Positions 1 through 7,367 of a stretch of 62,898 nucleotides of DNA are shown in pieces. The DNA is from JBBRYB01 sp038238115 (GTDB taxonomy: Bacteria; Actinomycetota; Actinomycetes; Propionibacteriales; Nocardioidaceae). The notes under the pieces were generated by a model. The model was given only the letters and a program-made list of their open reading frames with translations. It was not told the DNA's origin and did not search any database. Where the stretch lies: the NCBI GenBank assembly GCA_038238115.1, contig JBBRYB010000021.1, positions 1-62,898 of the forward strand. Direction: 5' to 3'. Position numbers and translations under genes: made by a program. Each line of letters opens with the position of its first letter. Position 1 is the stretch's first letter.

Positions 1-1053
1 CTGCTGGTCTATCAAAAGCACACCCAGTGGTCGGGTCCCGGACGCACCAACAACAACGTGGTCGGCTACCCGCTGATGCCGGTCTACATGGCCAAGGCCG
101 GCGGCTTCTTCTTCATCGTCTTCGGCGTCACCGCCCTGATGGGTGCGCTGATGCAGATCAACCCGATCTGGATGTACGGCCCGTACGACCCCGCCCAGGT
201 GACCGCCGGTTCTCAGCCGGACTGGTACATGGGCTGGCTCGACGGCGCCTTGCGCATCATGCCTAACCTCGAGACTCACGTGTGGGGGCACACGATCTCG
301 TGGAACGTCATGCTTCCCGGTCTGGGATTGATGGGCGTCCTGTTCACGGTCCTGGCCGCCTATCCGTTCGTCGAGCGGTGGATCACCGGTGACCGTCGTG
401 AGCACCACCTGCTCGACCGTCCGCGTAACCAGCCGACTCGGACCGGGCTCGGGGTGGCAGGCGTGACGGCGTACGGGATCTTGTGGCTGGCAGCCGGCAA
501 CGATCTGATCGCCCCGGTCTTCCATCTGTCGATCGGCTCCATCATCTGGTTCTGCCGCGTCGCGGTATTCATCGGTCCGGTGCTGGCGTTCATGCTCGCC
601 AGACGCTGGGCCATCTCGTTGCAGCGCCATGACCGCGAGACGCTGCTGCACGGCTACGAGACAGGCGTCATCGTCCGCTCCCCCACCGGTGGCTATGCCG
701 AGATCCACAAACCGCTCGATCGTGACCGTGCTTACACCCTCACCAGCCACGAGCGTCGTACGGCACTCGACCCTCCGGCCCGAGAGGACGAGCACGGGGT
801 TGTCGCGCCCAAGCAGAGCCAGGAGCGAGTCCGGTCGAGGCTGTCGCAGTTCTGGTACGGCGATGACATCGCCAAACCGACCGGCGCTGAGCTTGAGCAG
901 GCCGCCCAGCAGGCCCATGACGCCGAGCGGGCGCTCCGCGACGGCCACCCGGGCGGCCACCACGACGGCCACCCGGAGGCTCCACGAGGCATCGAGGCCG
1001 GCGGCCAGCTCGGCGGCGGCTTCGACCTGGAGGAGACCAGCAAACCTCGCTGA
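1..1053 (+). CDS. qcrB: Cytochrome bc1 complex cytochrome b subunit, 3' part
   Basis: The reading frame is already open at base 1, so the gene is cut by the window edge and only the C-terminal 350 residues are seen. It encodes the membrane cytochrome b subunit of the actinobacterial bc1-aa3 supercomplex, which oxidises menaquinol and passes electrons to the haem c subunit. Visible signs are the HTQW..PGRTN stretch at the start, the PDWYMGWLDGALR segment typical of actinobacterial QcrB quinone-site regions, several hydrophobic helices over the first 190 residues, and the long charged cytoplasmic tail found in actinobacteria, here ending in a His/Gly-rich segment (GGHHDGH). qcrCA would be expected upstream outside the window. 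A strong hairpin region follows the stop. Confidence 0.96.
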   Translation: MLVYQKHTQWSGPGRTNNNVVGYPLMPVYMAKAGGFFFIVFGVTALMGALMQINPIWMYGPYDPAQVTAGSQPDWYMGWLDGALRIMPNLETHVWGHTISWNVMLPGLGLMGVLFTVLAAYPFVERWITGDRREHHLLDRPRNQPTRTGLGVAGVTAYGILWLAAGNDLIAPVFHLSIGSIIWFCRVAVFIGPVLAFMLARRWAISLQRHDRETLLHGYETGVIVRSPTGGYAEIHKPLDRDRAYTLTSHERRTALDPPAREDEHGVVAPKQSQERVRSRLSQFWYGDDIAKPTGAELEQAAQQAHDAERALRDGHPGGHHDGHPEAPRGIEAGGQLGGGFDLEETSKPR

Positions 1054-1093
1054 GCGGGGCGCTCCGCGCCGCCGCCTGCCACCGCTGCCGCCG

Positions 1094-1171
1094 CAGGCGT
1101 TTGCCGCCACAGGCGTTTGCCGACGCCAGGCGTTTGCCATGTGCACAAGGTGGGCGCCTTGTGCACCTGGC
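1094..1171. repeat. Triple CAGGCGTTTGCC repeat plus hairpin after qcrB
   Basis: Three copies of CAGGCGTTTGCC start at 1094, 1110 and 1127. The third runs into a perfect 10-bp stem, GTGCACAAGG (1141-1150) and CCTTGTGCAC (1157-1166), with a 6-nt loop; with one mismatch the arms extend to 1136-1150 and 1157-1171. It lies in the 266-bp gap between qcrB and glbO, so it may terminate qcr transcription, although there is no T-run. A related GCGTTTGCCATG hairpin is found at 20834-20921. Confidence 0.6.
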
Positions 1172-1319
1172 AGTTCCGCCGTGCAGACACGGCATCCGCC
1201 GGGTCAAGATGGACCAACGTTTCCACGTCGTTGGCGACGTGAGGGAGCACCCGGCCGATACCAGCGGCGCCACGCGCAGCACTGCCGACCGCGTTTGACC
1301 CGCCTGAGAGGATGGAACT

Positions 1320-1793
1320 GTGACGACCTCGGCCGAGCAGACCTTCTATGACGCCGTCGGCGGGCACGAGACGTTTGTGCGCATCGTCCAGCTCTTCTAT
1401 GCCGGCGTCGCGTCCGACCCGGTGTTGCGGGCGATCTACCCGGAGGACGACCTAGGTCCCGCCGAGGAGCGGTTCCGGATGTTTCTCGAGCAGTACTGGG
1501 GCGGCCCGACGACGTACTCCGAGCAGCGCGGACACCCGCGGCTCGGCCAGCGACACGCGCCGTTTGCCGTCACACCGCAGGCACGCGACCGCTGGCTGGA
1601 ACACATGCATGCAGCACTCGAGCAGTCCGGGATGTCACCTGAGCACACCCAGCAGTTCTGGGAGTACGTGCTCCGCGCCGCGCACTTCCTCGTCAACAGC
1701 GACGACGAGGTGACGCCGGTCGTCGCTCCCGAAGTCCCGGGCCGGCCGATCCCACTGACCCCACTCGGCCGCCCGGACGCCCGACATGGTTAG
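1320..1793 (+). CDS. glbO: Group II truncated haemoglobin (trHbO)
   Basis: A 157-residue 2-over-2 globin that binds haem and O2, thought to help O2 handling or reactive-species detoxification near the respiratory chain. The expected group II residues are in register with M. tuberculosis trHbO shifted by four: Tyr40 (CD1), proximal His79 in QRHAPF and Trp92 (G8) in DRWLEHM. The C-terminal tail, rich in Pro after residue 130, is longer than usual. The start is a GTG at 1320. The order glbO, thioesterase, EttA and ssb-like gene resembles the neighbourhood known from mycobacteria, which supports vertical inheritance. Confidence 0.93.
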   Translation: MTTSAEQTFYDAVGGHETFVRIVQLFYAGVASDPVLRAIYPEDDLGPAEERFRMFLEQYWGGPTTYSEQRGHPRLGQRHAPFAVTPQARDRWLEHMHAALEQSGMSPEHTQQFWEYVLRAAHFLVNSDDEVTPVVAPEVPGRPIPLTPLGRPDARHG

Positions 1794-1883
1794 ACACCGA
1801 CTGGCGCATCGACGAGCGAGTGACCACTCGCTGTTGCGGGCATTCCCGCCGCTGAGTCCACACCTCGGCCGCATAGCAGCGCG

Positions 1884-2309
1884 CTACTCCTCGAAGCGGC
1901 CAAGCACGTCGCGCTCGGCGTCGTTGAGCCGGCGGGGCCGCCCGGTGGCGAGGTCGACCGGGGCGAGCACGGTCGAGGCCCGTCCGTAGACGAGCCGCTT
2001 GCCATCCTCGGACTCGGCGATCTCGTAGCTGATCGTGAACGAGCCGGCGCCGATCCTCGACACCCACATCTCGATCGGGTACGGCTCCTGCCTGAACACG
2101 ATGGCCCGCCGGTAGTCGATCTCGGCACGTACGACGAGAACTCCCTCGGCGAGCCCCTCCGCGCCGCGCGTCGGGGCGTGCACGAACAGCATGTCGACCC
2201 GCGCCTCTTGCAGATACTCCAACCACGTCACGTTGTTGACGTGCGCGTAGGCGTCGAGGTCGGACCACCGAGGCTTGAGCAAGAAGACGTGTCGGGTCAC
2301 AGCACACAT
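1884..2309 (-). CDS. Acyl-CoA thioesterase, hot-dog (4HBT) family
   Basis: A 141-residue single hot-dog-fold protein. The RWSDLDAYAHVNNVTWLEYLQEAR segment carries the Asp (in SDLD) and the HVNN helix start of 4HBT/FcbC-type thioesterases, which hydrolyse acyl-CoA to the free acid and CoA. The C-terminus (RPRRLNDAERDVLGRFEE) fits the fadM/YbgC-like actinobacterial subgroup. It is convergent with glbO and divergent from the thiolase at 2394, with 84 bp between the two starts. Substrate cannot be told from sequence. Confidence 0.88.
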   Translation of the reverse strand: MCAVTRHVFLLKPRWSDLDAYAHVNNVTWLEYLQEARVDMLFVHAPTRGAEGLAEGVLVVRAEIDYRRAIVFRQEPYPIEMWVSRIGAGSFTISYEIAESEDGKRLVYGRASTVLAPVDLATGRPRRLNDAERDVLGRFEE

Positions 2310-2393
2310 CCTGGCAGCCGCTCCAGGATGCGCCAGGGCGACACGGATACTGGACAGTAGGCTCGATCTACGTCGCCCGTTGCAGGAGGACCC

Positions 2394-3608
2394 ATGCCCG
2401 AAGCAGTCATCGTCGCCACTGCCCGCTCACCGATCGGTCGCGCCAAGAAGGGCTCGCTCAAGGACCTGCGCGCCGACGACCTGACTGCGTCCATGGTCAC
2501 CGCCGCTTTGGCGAAGGTACCGGAACTGGACCCGGCAGACATCGACGACCTCATGTTGGGCTGCGGTCTACCCGGCGGCGAGCAGGGCTTCAACATGGCC
2601 CGCGCCGTCGCGGTCATGCTCGGTTACGACCATCTGCCGGGTACGACGATTACCCGCTACTGCTCGTCCAGCGTGCAGACGTCGCGGATGGCCTTCCACG
2701 CGATCAAGGCCGGAGAGGGCGACGTGTTCGTGTCGGCGGGTGTCGAAACCGTCTCGCGGTTCGTGAACGGCAGCTCCGACTCCCACCCCGGTACCAAGAA
2801 CCCGCGCTTCGACGAGGCAGGTCGCCGTACGTTCGCGCGGGCCCAGAACGCTGAGGGTTGGCACGACCCCCGCCAGGACGCGGAACTGCCGGACATCTAC
2901 ATCGCCATGGGTCAGACGGCTGAGAACGTCGCGGAGTCCCGCGGAATCAGCAAACGCGAGCTCGACGATTTCGGCGTGCGGAGCCAGAACCTCGCCGAGA
3001 AGGCGATCGCGGGCGGTTTCTGGGAACGCGAGATCGAGCCGGTGACGCTGCCCGACGGTACGACGGTGACGGCCGACGACGGGCCGCGACCGGGCGTGAC
3101 CTACGAATCCGTGTCAGGGCTCAAGCCCGTCTTCCGGCCCGACGGGCTCGTCACGGCGGGCAACTGCTGCGCGCTCAACGACGGCGCGGCGGCCGTCGTC
3201 ATCATGAGCGACACGAAGGCTGCCGAGCTGGGCCTGCGCCCGCTAGGCCGGATCGTGTCGACCGGCCTTACCGCCCTGTCGCCTGAGATCATGGGGCTAG
3301 GACCGGTCGAGGCGTCGCGGCAAGCCCTGTCACGGGCCGGCATGACGATCGACGACATCGATCTGGTGGAGATCAACGAGGCGTTCGCCGCCCAGGTCGT
3401 GCCGTCGTACCAGGACCTGGGAATCGACCTCGACAAGCTCAACGTCAACGGAGGCGCCATCGCGATCGGTCACCCGTTCGGTATGACGGGGGCCCGCCTG
3501 CAGGCGACCATGCTCAATTCGCTCGACTTTCATGACAAGTCGACCGGACTCGTCACCATGTGCGTCGGCGGAGGCCAGGGCATGGCCCTGATCCTCGAAC
3601 GCCTGTAA
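2394..3608 (+). CDS. Thiolase (acetyl-CoA C-acyltransferase)
   Basis: A 404-residue thiolase with all catalytic elements: nucleophile Cys90 in RYCSSS, NEAF at 328-331, His360 in GHPFGMTGAR and Cys390 in CVGGGQG. It catalyses CoA-dependent cleavage of 3-ketoacyl-CoA in beta-oxidation, or the reverse condensation. An AGGAGG ribosome-binding site lies 5 nt before the ATG. The gene stands alone, without a linked hydratase/dehydrogenase, so its physiological substrate (short-chain, fatty acid or steroid side chain) is open. Family assignment is firm; FadA-type number is not assigned. Confidence 0.95.
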   Translation: MPEAVIVATARSPIGRAKKGSLKDLRADDLTASMVTAALAKVPELDPADIDDLMLGCGLPGGEQGFNMARAVAVMLGYDHLPGTTITRYCSSSVQTSRMAFHAIKAGEGDVFVSAGVETVSRFVNGSSDSHPGTKNPRFDEAGRRTFARAQNAEGWHDPRQDAELPDIYIAMGQTAENVAESRGISKRELDDFGVRSQNLAEKAIAGGFWEREIEPVTLPDGTTVTADDGPRPGVTYESVSGLKPVFRPDGLVTAGNCCALNDGAAAVVIMSDTKAAELGLRPLGRIVSTGLTALSPEIMGLGPVEASRQALSRAGMTIDDIDLVEINEAFAAQVVPSYQDLGIDLDKLNVNGGAIAIGHPFGMTGARLQATMLNSLDFHDKSTGLVTMCVGGGQGMALILERL

Positions 3609-3659
3609 CTGTCGCGCCGCCGACGCCGCTGACCGTCGAGCCGCCCCATGATGGCCCGC

Positions 3660-4241
3660 TCAGGCGTCAGCCGGCGCCTGAAGGACCGCTTCCACGGCGA
3701 GCACGATGCTGATCTTGTCGCCGATGACCACCAGCTCGCCGGCAGCTGGCAAGTCGAAGTCGACGCCCCAATCCTTGCGGCTGATCGTTGTCGTGCCCTC
3801 GAGACCGATCCGGGTGCCGCCCCACGGGTCCGGGCCGACGCCCTGAAACTCGACCTCGATCTCGAGCGGCTTGGTCGTCTCCCTGATCGTCAAGTCACCG
3901 GTGGCGATGATCGTGTCGCCGTCTCGACGAAGCGACCTGGACGTGAACGTCATCGTCGGGTGGGTCTCCACGGAGAAGAAGTCGCCCGACCTGAGGTGGT
4001 CGTCGCGGTCGTTGTTGCGGGTGTCGACGGAGCTGAGGTCGATCGACGCGGTGGCCGACGATTGGAGCGGGTCCTCAGAGATGACGAGGGTGCCCTCGAA
4101 CTCGCGGAACTGCCCACGCACCTTGCCGACGAGGTGGCGCACCGTGAAGCCGACTTCGGAGTGGCTGGGGTCGATCGCGTACGTCCCCGCGACCAGGCCG
4201 TCGAACGTGGACGTGCTGACAGTGGACTGCTGGGTGCTCAT
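3660..4241 (-). CDS. YceI-family lipocalin-like protein
   Basis: About 193 residues from the ATG at 4241, which has AGGAG 8 nt upstream; a longer in-frame extension to 4310 would run through the promoter and is rejected. The pattern AGTYAIDPSHSEVGFTVRH, then FREFEGTLV and the DxDDHLRSGDFF stretch is diagnostic of YceI proteins, beta-barrels that bind isoprenoid or polyprenyl-like lipids. No signal peptide is seen, as in many actinobacterial members. It is divergent from a MarR regulator and two identical-type operators lie in the 112-bp gap, so it is very probably a target of that regulator. Confidence 0.93.
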   Translation of the reverse strand: MSTQQSTVSTSTFDGLVAGTYAIDPSHSEVGFTVRHLVGKVRGQFREFEGTLVISEDPLQSSATASIDLSSVDTRNNDRDDHLRSGDFFSVETHPTMTFTSRSLRRDGDTIIATGDLTIRETTKPLEIEVEFQGVGPDPWGGTRIGLEGTTTISRKDWGVDFDLPAAGELVVIGDKISIVLAVEAVLQAPADA

Positions 4242-4278
4242 CTTCAGGTCTCCTCTGACGTCATGGAAATCCTCAAGT

Positions 4279-4294
4279 AGTTGAAGATTCAACT
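4279..4294. promoter_or_regulatory. MarR operator 1
   Basis: Perfect inverted repeat AGTTGAA-GA-TTCAACT. It sits just downstream of the -10 box of the yceI promoter, where a bound dimer would block transcription start. Its centre is 42 bp (four helical turns) from operator 2. Confidence 0.8.
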
Positions 4295-4305
4295 GATAGG
4301 CCCCG

Positions 4306-4334
4306 AGCATACCTCTCTAAAGTTGAATGGTCAA
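4306..4334 (-). promoter_or_regulatory. yceI promoter
   Basis: On the minus strand TTGACC (4334-4329), a 17-bp spacer, then TATGCT (4311-4306). The -35 box lies inside operator 2 and operator 1 covers the expected start point. Leader to the ATG is about 55 nt. Confidence 0.7.
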
Positions 4335-4336
4335 CT
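4321..4336. promoter_or_regulatory. MarR operator 2
   Basis: Inverted repeat AGTTGA-ATGG-TCAACT, the same half site as operator 1. It overlaps the -35 boxes of both divergent promoters (yceI and the MarR gene), predicting autoregulation. Confidence 0.78.
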
Positions 4337-4350
4337 AGTTCTGCTAGTGT
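4323..4350 (+). promoter_or_regulatory. Promoter of the MarR gene, leaderless type
   Basis: TTGAAT (4323-4328), 16-bp spacer, TAGTGT (4345-4350), followed after 6 nt by ATG at 4357. This spacing implies a transcript beginning at or next to the start codon. Confidence 0.55.
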
Positions 4351-4356
4351 GGTGTG

Positions 4357-4875
4357 ATGACGACCCGATGGCTGAGTTCTGACCAGCAGCGCGCATGGCG
4401 CTCTTTTCTGCTGGGCACGACGCTCCTGATGGAACGCCTGGATCGCGACTTGCGCGATAAGCACGACCTGTCGCTGCCAGAATACGAGATCCTGGTGCGC
4501 CTGTCCGAGTCCCCCGAGTGGGCGTTGCGGATGGCCGAGCTGGCTGACGCGGTGAAGAACTCCCGCAGCCGTATCACCCACACGATCGCGCGGCTGGAGC
4601 GGACCGGTCTCGTCGAGCGGCGCCAGTGCCCGTCCGACGGACGAGGCGTCTTCGCGCATCTCACCGACGCTGGCTACCGCAAGCTCTCCGACGCCGCACA
4701 CGAGCACGTCGAGTCGGTGCGGCAGGCGTTGGTCGACGTCGTGGCCGACGACGACCTGGTAGCGATCGGACGGGCGTTCGAGGCGGTGGCGGACACGCTC
4801 GAGACAGGTACGCCGGATCCGGTGCTGTCGGCGAAGGTGACACACTCGTCAGCCGAGGCGGCGCAGCCCGCCTGA
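4357..4875 (+). CDS. MarR-family transcriptional regulator
   Basis: A 172-residue winged-helix repressor. The central region (LSLPEYEILVRLSE, then MAELADAV, SRSRITHTIARLERTGLVER, and the wing DGRGVFAHLTDAG) is the MarR DNA-binding domain, flanked by dimerisation helices. The ATG at 4357 is preferred over the GTG at 4354 because it lies 6 nt after the -10 box. Two inverted repeats with the half site AGTTGA lie upstream and cover both its own promoter and that of yceI, so autorepression and control of yceI are likely. The ligand is unknown; MarR/YceI pairs often answer to organic acids or lipophilic compounds. Confidence 0.92.
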   Translation: MTTRWLSSDQQRAWRSFLLGTTLLMERLDRDLRDKHDLSLPEYEILVRLSESPEWALRMAELADAVKNSRSRITHTIARLERTGLVERRQCPSDGRGVFAHLTDAGYRKLSDAAHEHVESVRQALVDVVADDDLVAIGRAFEAVADTLETGTPDPVLSAKVTHSSAEAAQPA

Positions 4876-4906
4876 GCACGTTGTCTGACCGGTCTGTGGG
4901 GTGTCT

Positions 4907-4926
4907 GCCGGGTCTGTGCGCCCGGC
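4907..4926. terminator. Candidate bidirectional terminator between MarR gene and ettA
   Basis: GCCGGG (4907-4912) and CCCGGC (4921-4926) form a 6-bp GC stem with an 8-nt loop in the 61-bp convergent gap. There is no clear T-run, as is usual in actinobacteria. Confidence 0.4.
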
Positions 4927-4936
4927 CCGGGTCGTC

Positions 4937-6619
4937 TTAGTCGCGGGTGAGCCGGCGGTAGGTGACGGCGTGCGGTCGGGCCGCCTCGGCGCCCAGGCGC
5001 TCGACTTTGTTGGTCTCGTAGTCGGCGAAGTTGCCCTCGAACCAGAACCAGCGAGCCGGATCCTCGGAGTCACCCTCCCACGCCAGGATGTGAGTAGCCA
5101 CCCGGTCGAGGAACCACCTGTCGTGCGAGATCACCACCGCGCACCCGGGGAAGTCCAACAACGCGTCCTCGAGCGACTGGAGCGTCTCGACATCGAGGTC
5201 GTTCGTCGGCTCGTCGAGAAGCAGCAGGTTTCCGCCGATCTTCAGCGTCATGGCCAGGTTGAGCCGGTTACGCTCTCCGCCGCTCAGCACGCCGGCTAGC
5301 TTCTGCTGGTCGGGTCCCTTGAACCCGAAGGAGGCGATGTAGGCGCGGCTGGGCATCTCGAAGTTCGCGACCTTGATGTGGTCGAGGCCATCGGAGACGA
5401 CCTCCCACACGTTCTTCTTGGGGTCGAGGCCGCCCCGGCTCTGGTCGACGTAGGAGATCCTGACCGTGTTGCCGACCCTCAGGGCGCCCCCGTCCGGCGT
5501 CTCCTCGCCCGTGATCATCCGGAACAGCGTGGTCTTGCCGACTCCGTTCGGTCCGACGACCCCGACGATTCCCGCCCTCGGCAGGCTGAAGCTCTGGTCG
5601 TCGATGAGTAGCCGGTCGCCGAACCCCTTGCTCAGCCCGGCAGCCTCGAGGACGACGTCGCCGAGGCGGGGACCGGCCGGGATGTTGACCTCCTGCAGGT
5701 CCATCTTGCGTCCCCGCTCGGCCTCCGCGGCAAGCTCTTCGTATCGGGCCAGCCGGGACTTGCTCTTGGCCTGTCGTGCCTTGGGGTTGGAGCGCACCCA
5801 CTCCAGCTCACGCTCGAGGATGCGCTGCCGCTTGGCGTCTTTGCGGCCCTCGACGACCAGCCGCTCCTTCTTGGTTTCCAGGTAGGTCGAGTAGTTCCCC
5901 TCGTAGGGGTGGGTCTTGCCCCGGTCGAGCTCCAAGATCCACTCCGCCACGTTGTCGAGGAAGTAGCGGTCGTGGGTCACGGCCAAGACGGCGCCGGCAT
6001 ACTTGGACAGGTGCTGCTCGAGCCACAGCACGCTCTCGGCGTCGAGGTGGTTCGTCGGCTCGTCGAGGAGCAGCAGGTCGGGCTGTTGTAGAAGCAGCTT
6101 GCACAGCGCGACACGTCGGCGCTCCCCTCCGGAGAGCCGATCGACCGCCCAGTCAGGCGGAGGGCAACGCAGCGCGTCCATGGCCTGCTCGAGGCGGGAG
6201 TCGATGTCCCAGGCGTTGGCGTGGTCGAGGTCGGTCTGCAGGTCGCCCATCTCGGGCAACAGCGTGTCGTAGTCCGCGTCAGGGTCGGCCAGCTCGACGG
6301 AGATCTCGTTGAAACGGTCGAGCTTGCCCTTGACCTCTCCGACAGCCTCCTCGACGTTCTCCAGGACCGTCCTGCCCTCCGTCAGCGGGGGCTCCTGCAA
6401 CAAGATCCCGACCGTGGCGCCCGGGTCGAGCATCGCGTCGCCGTTCGAGGGCTGCTCCAGGCCCGCCATGATCTTGAGCAGCGTGGACTTGCCGGTGCCG
6501 TTCGGACCCACGACACCGATCTTCGCGGCGTGCAGGAACGACAGAGTGACGTTGTCGAGGACGACCTTGTCGCCGTGTGCTTTACGCACATTGCGCAAGG
6601 TGAAAACGTAGTCGGCCAT
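4937..6619 (-). CDS. ettA: Energy-dependent translational throttle protein EttA (ABC-F)
   Basis: A 560-residue soluble protein with two ABC domains and no membrane segment. Domain 1 has GPNGTGKST at 38-46 and LSGGERRRVAL; domain 2 has GPNGVGKTT and LSGGERNRLNL; the charged linker between them (KERLVVEGRKDAKRQRI and following) is the P-site tRNA-interaction motif region. EttA binds the ribosomal E site and gates entry into elongation according to the ATP/ADP ratio. Length and the MADYVFTLRNVRK start match the family; an in-frame extension upstream to 6871 is spurious. The ssb-like gene lies 94 bp upstream on the same strand. Confidence 0.95.
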   Translation of the reverse strand: MADYVFTLRNVRKAHGDKVVLDNVTLSFLHAAKIGVVGPNGTGKSTLLKIMAGLEQPSNGDAMLDPGATVGILLQEPPLTEGRTVLENVEEAVGEVKGKLDRFNEISVELADPDADYDTLLPEMGDLQTDLDHANAWDIDSRLEQAMDALRCPPPDWAVDRLSGGERRRVALCKLLLQQPDLLLLDEPTNHLDAESVLWLEQHLSKYAGAVLAVTHDRYFLDNVAEWILELDRGKTHPYEGNYSTYLETKKERLVVEGRKDAKRQRILERELEWVRSNPKARQAKSKSRLARYEELAAEAERGRKMDLQEVNIPAGPRLGDVVLEAAGLSKGFGDRLLIDDQSFSLPRAGIVGVVGPNGVGKTTLFRMITGEETPDGGALRVGNTVRISYVDQSRGGLDPKKNVWEVVSDGLDHIKVANFEMPSRAYIASFGFKGPDQQKLAGVLSGGERNRLNLAMTLKIGGNLLLLDEPTNDLDVETLQSLEDALLDFPGCAVVISHDRWFLDRVATHILAWEGDSEDPARWFWFEGNFADYETNKVERLGAEAARPHAVTYRRLTRD

Positions 6620-6713
6620 GTCGAACAAGCCTACGTGTCCGGCGCCGGGTCCTCCCAATCGTGTGGGCGACGGCATGGACACGAAGCCACCCCAGCGCGG
6701 TCGGCCGCAGCCG

Positions 6714-7202
6714 TCATGATGCCTCGCGGAGCGCCGGCTCGTCGGTCTCGGCGTCGTCGTAGGGCACCGCCTCGGCACTCTCGATCTGGTCGATCGCCGC
6801 GAGCGCCTCGTGGGCGTCGTCGCCACGGGCTTCGGCCACGGGCCGGGCCATCTTGTGGAAGCTGCTGACACCTCGGTTGAGATCGTGCCCGACGGCGATG
6901 GCCTCGAGGATGAAGCGGGAGTTGCGCACCCCGTCCTTCGTCCATTCCTCCGTCTTCAGCCTGCCGACCACGACCGCTGGGTCACCGCGTCGGATCGAGT
7001 CACGCACGTGGATGGCCAGGGCCCGCCAGCACTGCACAGACAGCCAGGTGGTGGTTCCGTCGACGTACTGTCGCTGCGAGCGGTCCCAACGGCGCGGCGT
7101 CGAGGCGAGACGAAACGTGCTGAGGTCGGTGCCGCTCCCGACGCGGCGGTAGTCGACGTCGGTGCCGACGTGTCCGATGATGTGGATCACGGTGTCCGTC
7201 AT
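6714..7202 (-). CDS. ssb: Single-stranded DNA-binding protein (Ssb paralogue)
   Basis: A 162-residue OB-fold protein. The start MTDTVIHIIGHVGTDVDYR is preceded by AGGAGG at 8 nt. The core TFRLASTPRRWDR, TTWLSVQCWRALA and GDPAVVVGRLKTEEW is characteristic of bacterial SSB. The acidic C-terminus lacks the usual DDDIPF tip (it ends PALREAS), so this is probably the second, accessory SSB known next to EttA in actinobacteria rather than the replicative one, which binds partner proteins through that tip. Role: ssDNA binding, perhaps in competence or recombination. Same strand as ettA; likely cotranscribed. Confidence 0.9.
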   Translation of the reverse strand: MTDTVIHIIGHVGTDVDYRRVGSGTDLSTFRLASTPRRWDRSQRQYVDGTTTWLSVQCWRALAIHVRDSIRRGDPAVVVGRLKTEEWTKDGVRNSRFILEAIAVGHDLNRGVSSFHKMARPVAEARGDDAHEALAAIDQIESAEAVPYDDAETDEPALREAS

Positions 7203-7367
7203 GGTCGTTCCTCCTGGTGGTCGCTGGTCGCAAACCAGCCTGACCCATGCGCAGCGTCGCGACGAGGACGGCGGCAGTCGCTGTGGACGGACACTCGACG
7301 CGGTCCCGCCTGGGGACAAGCGTGAGCAGACGCCGTCGCTGTCTGACACAACACGTCCATCGACCGC

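Noticed and set aside
1085..1172. CRISPR-like array from three spaced 12-mers
   Set aside because: Units are only 12 bp with 4-5 bp spacers, too short for a CRISPR array.
4242..4310. N-terminal extension of the YceI protein
   Set aside because: It would place coding sequence over operator 1 and the promoter; ATG 4241 has a good AGGAG.
6620..6871. N-terminal extension of EttA
   Set aside because: The family starts at MADYVFTL; the extension is low-complexity and overlaps the ssb gene.
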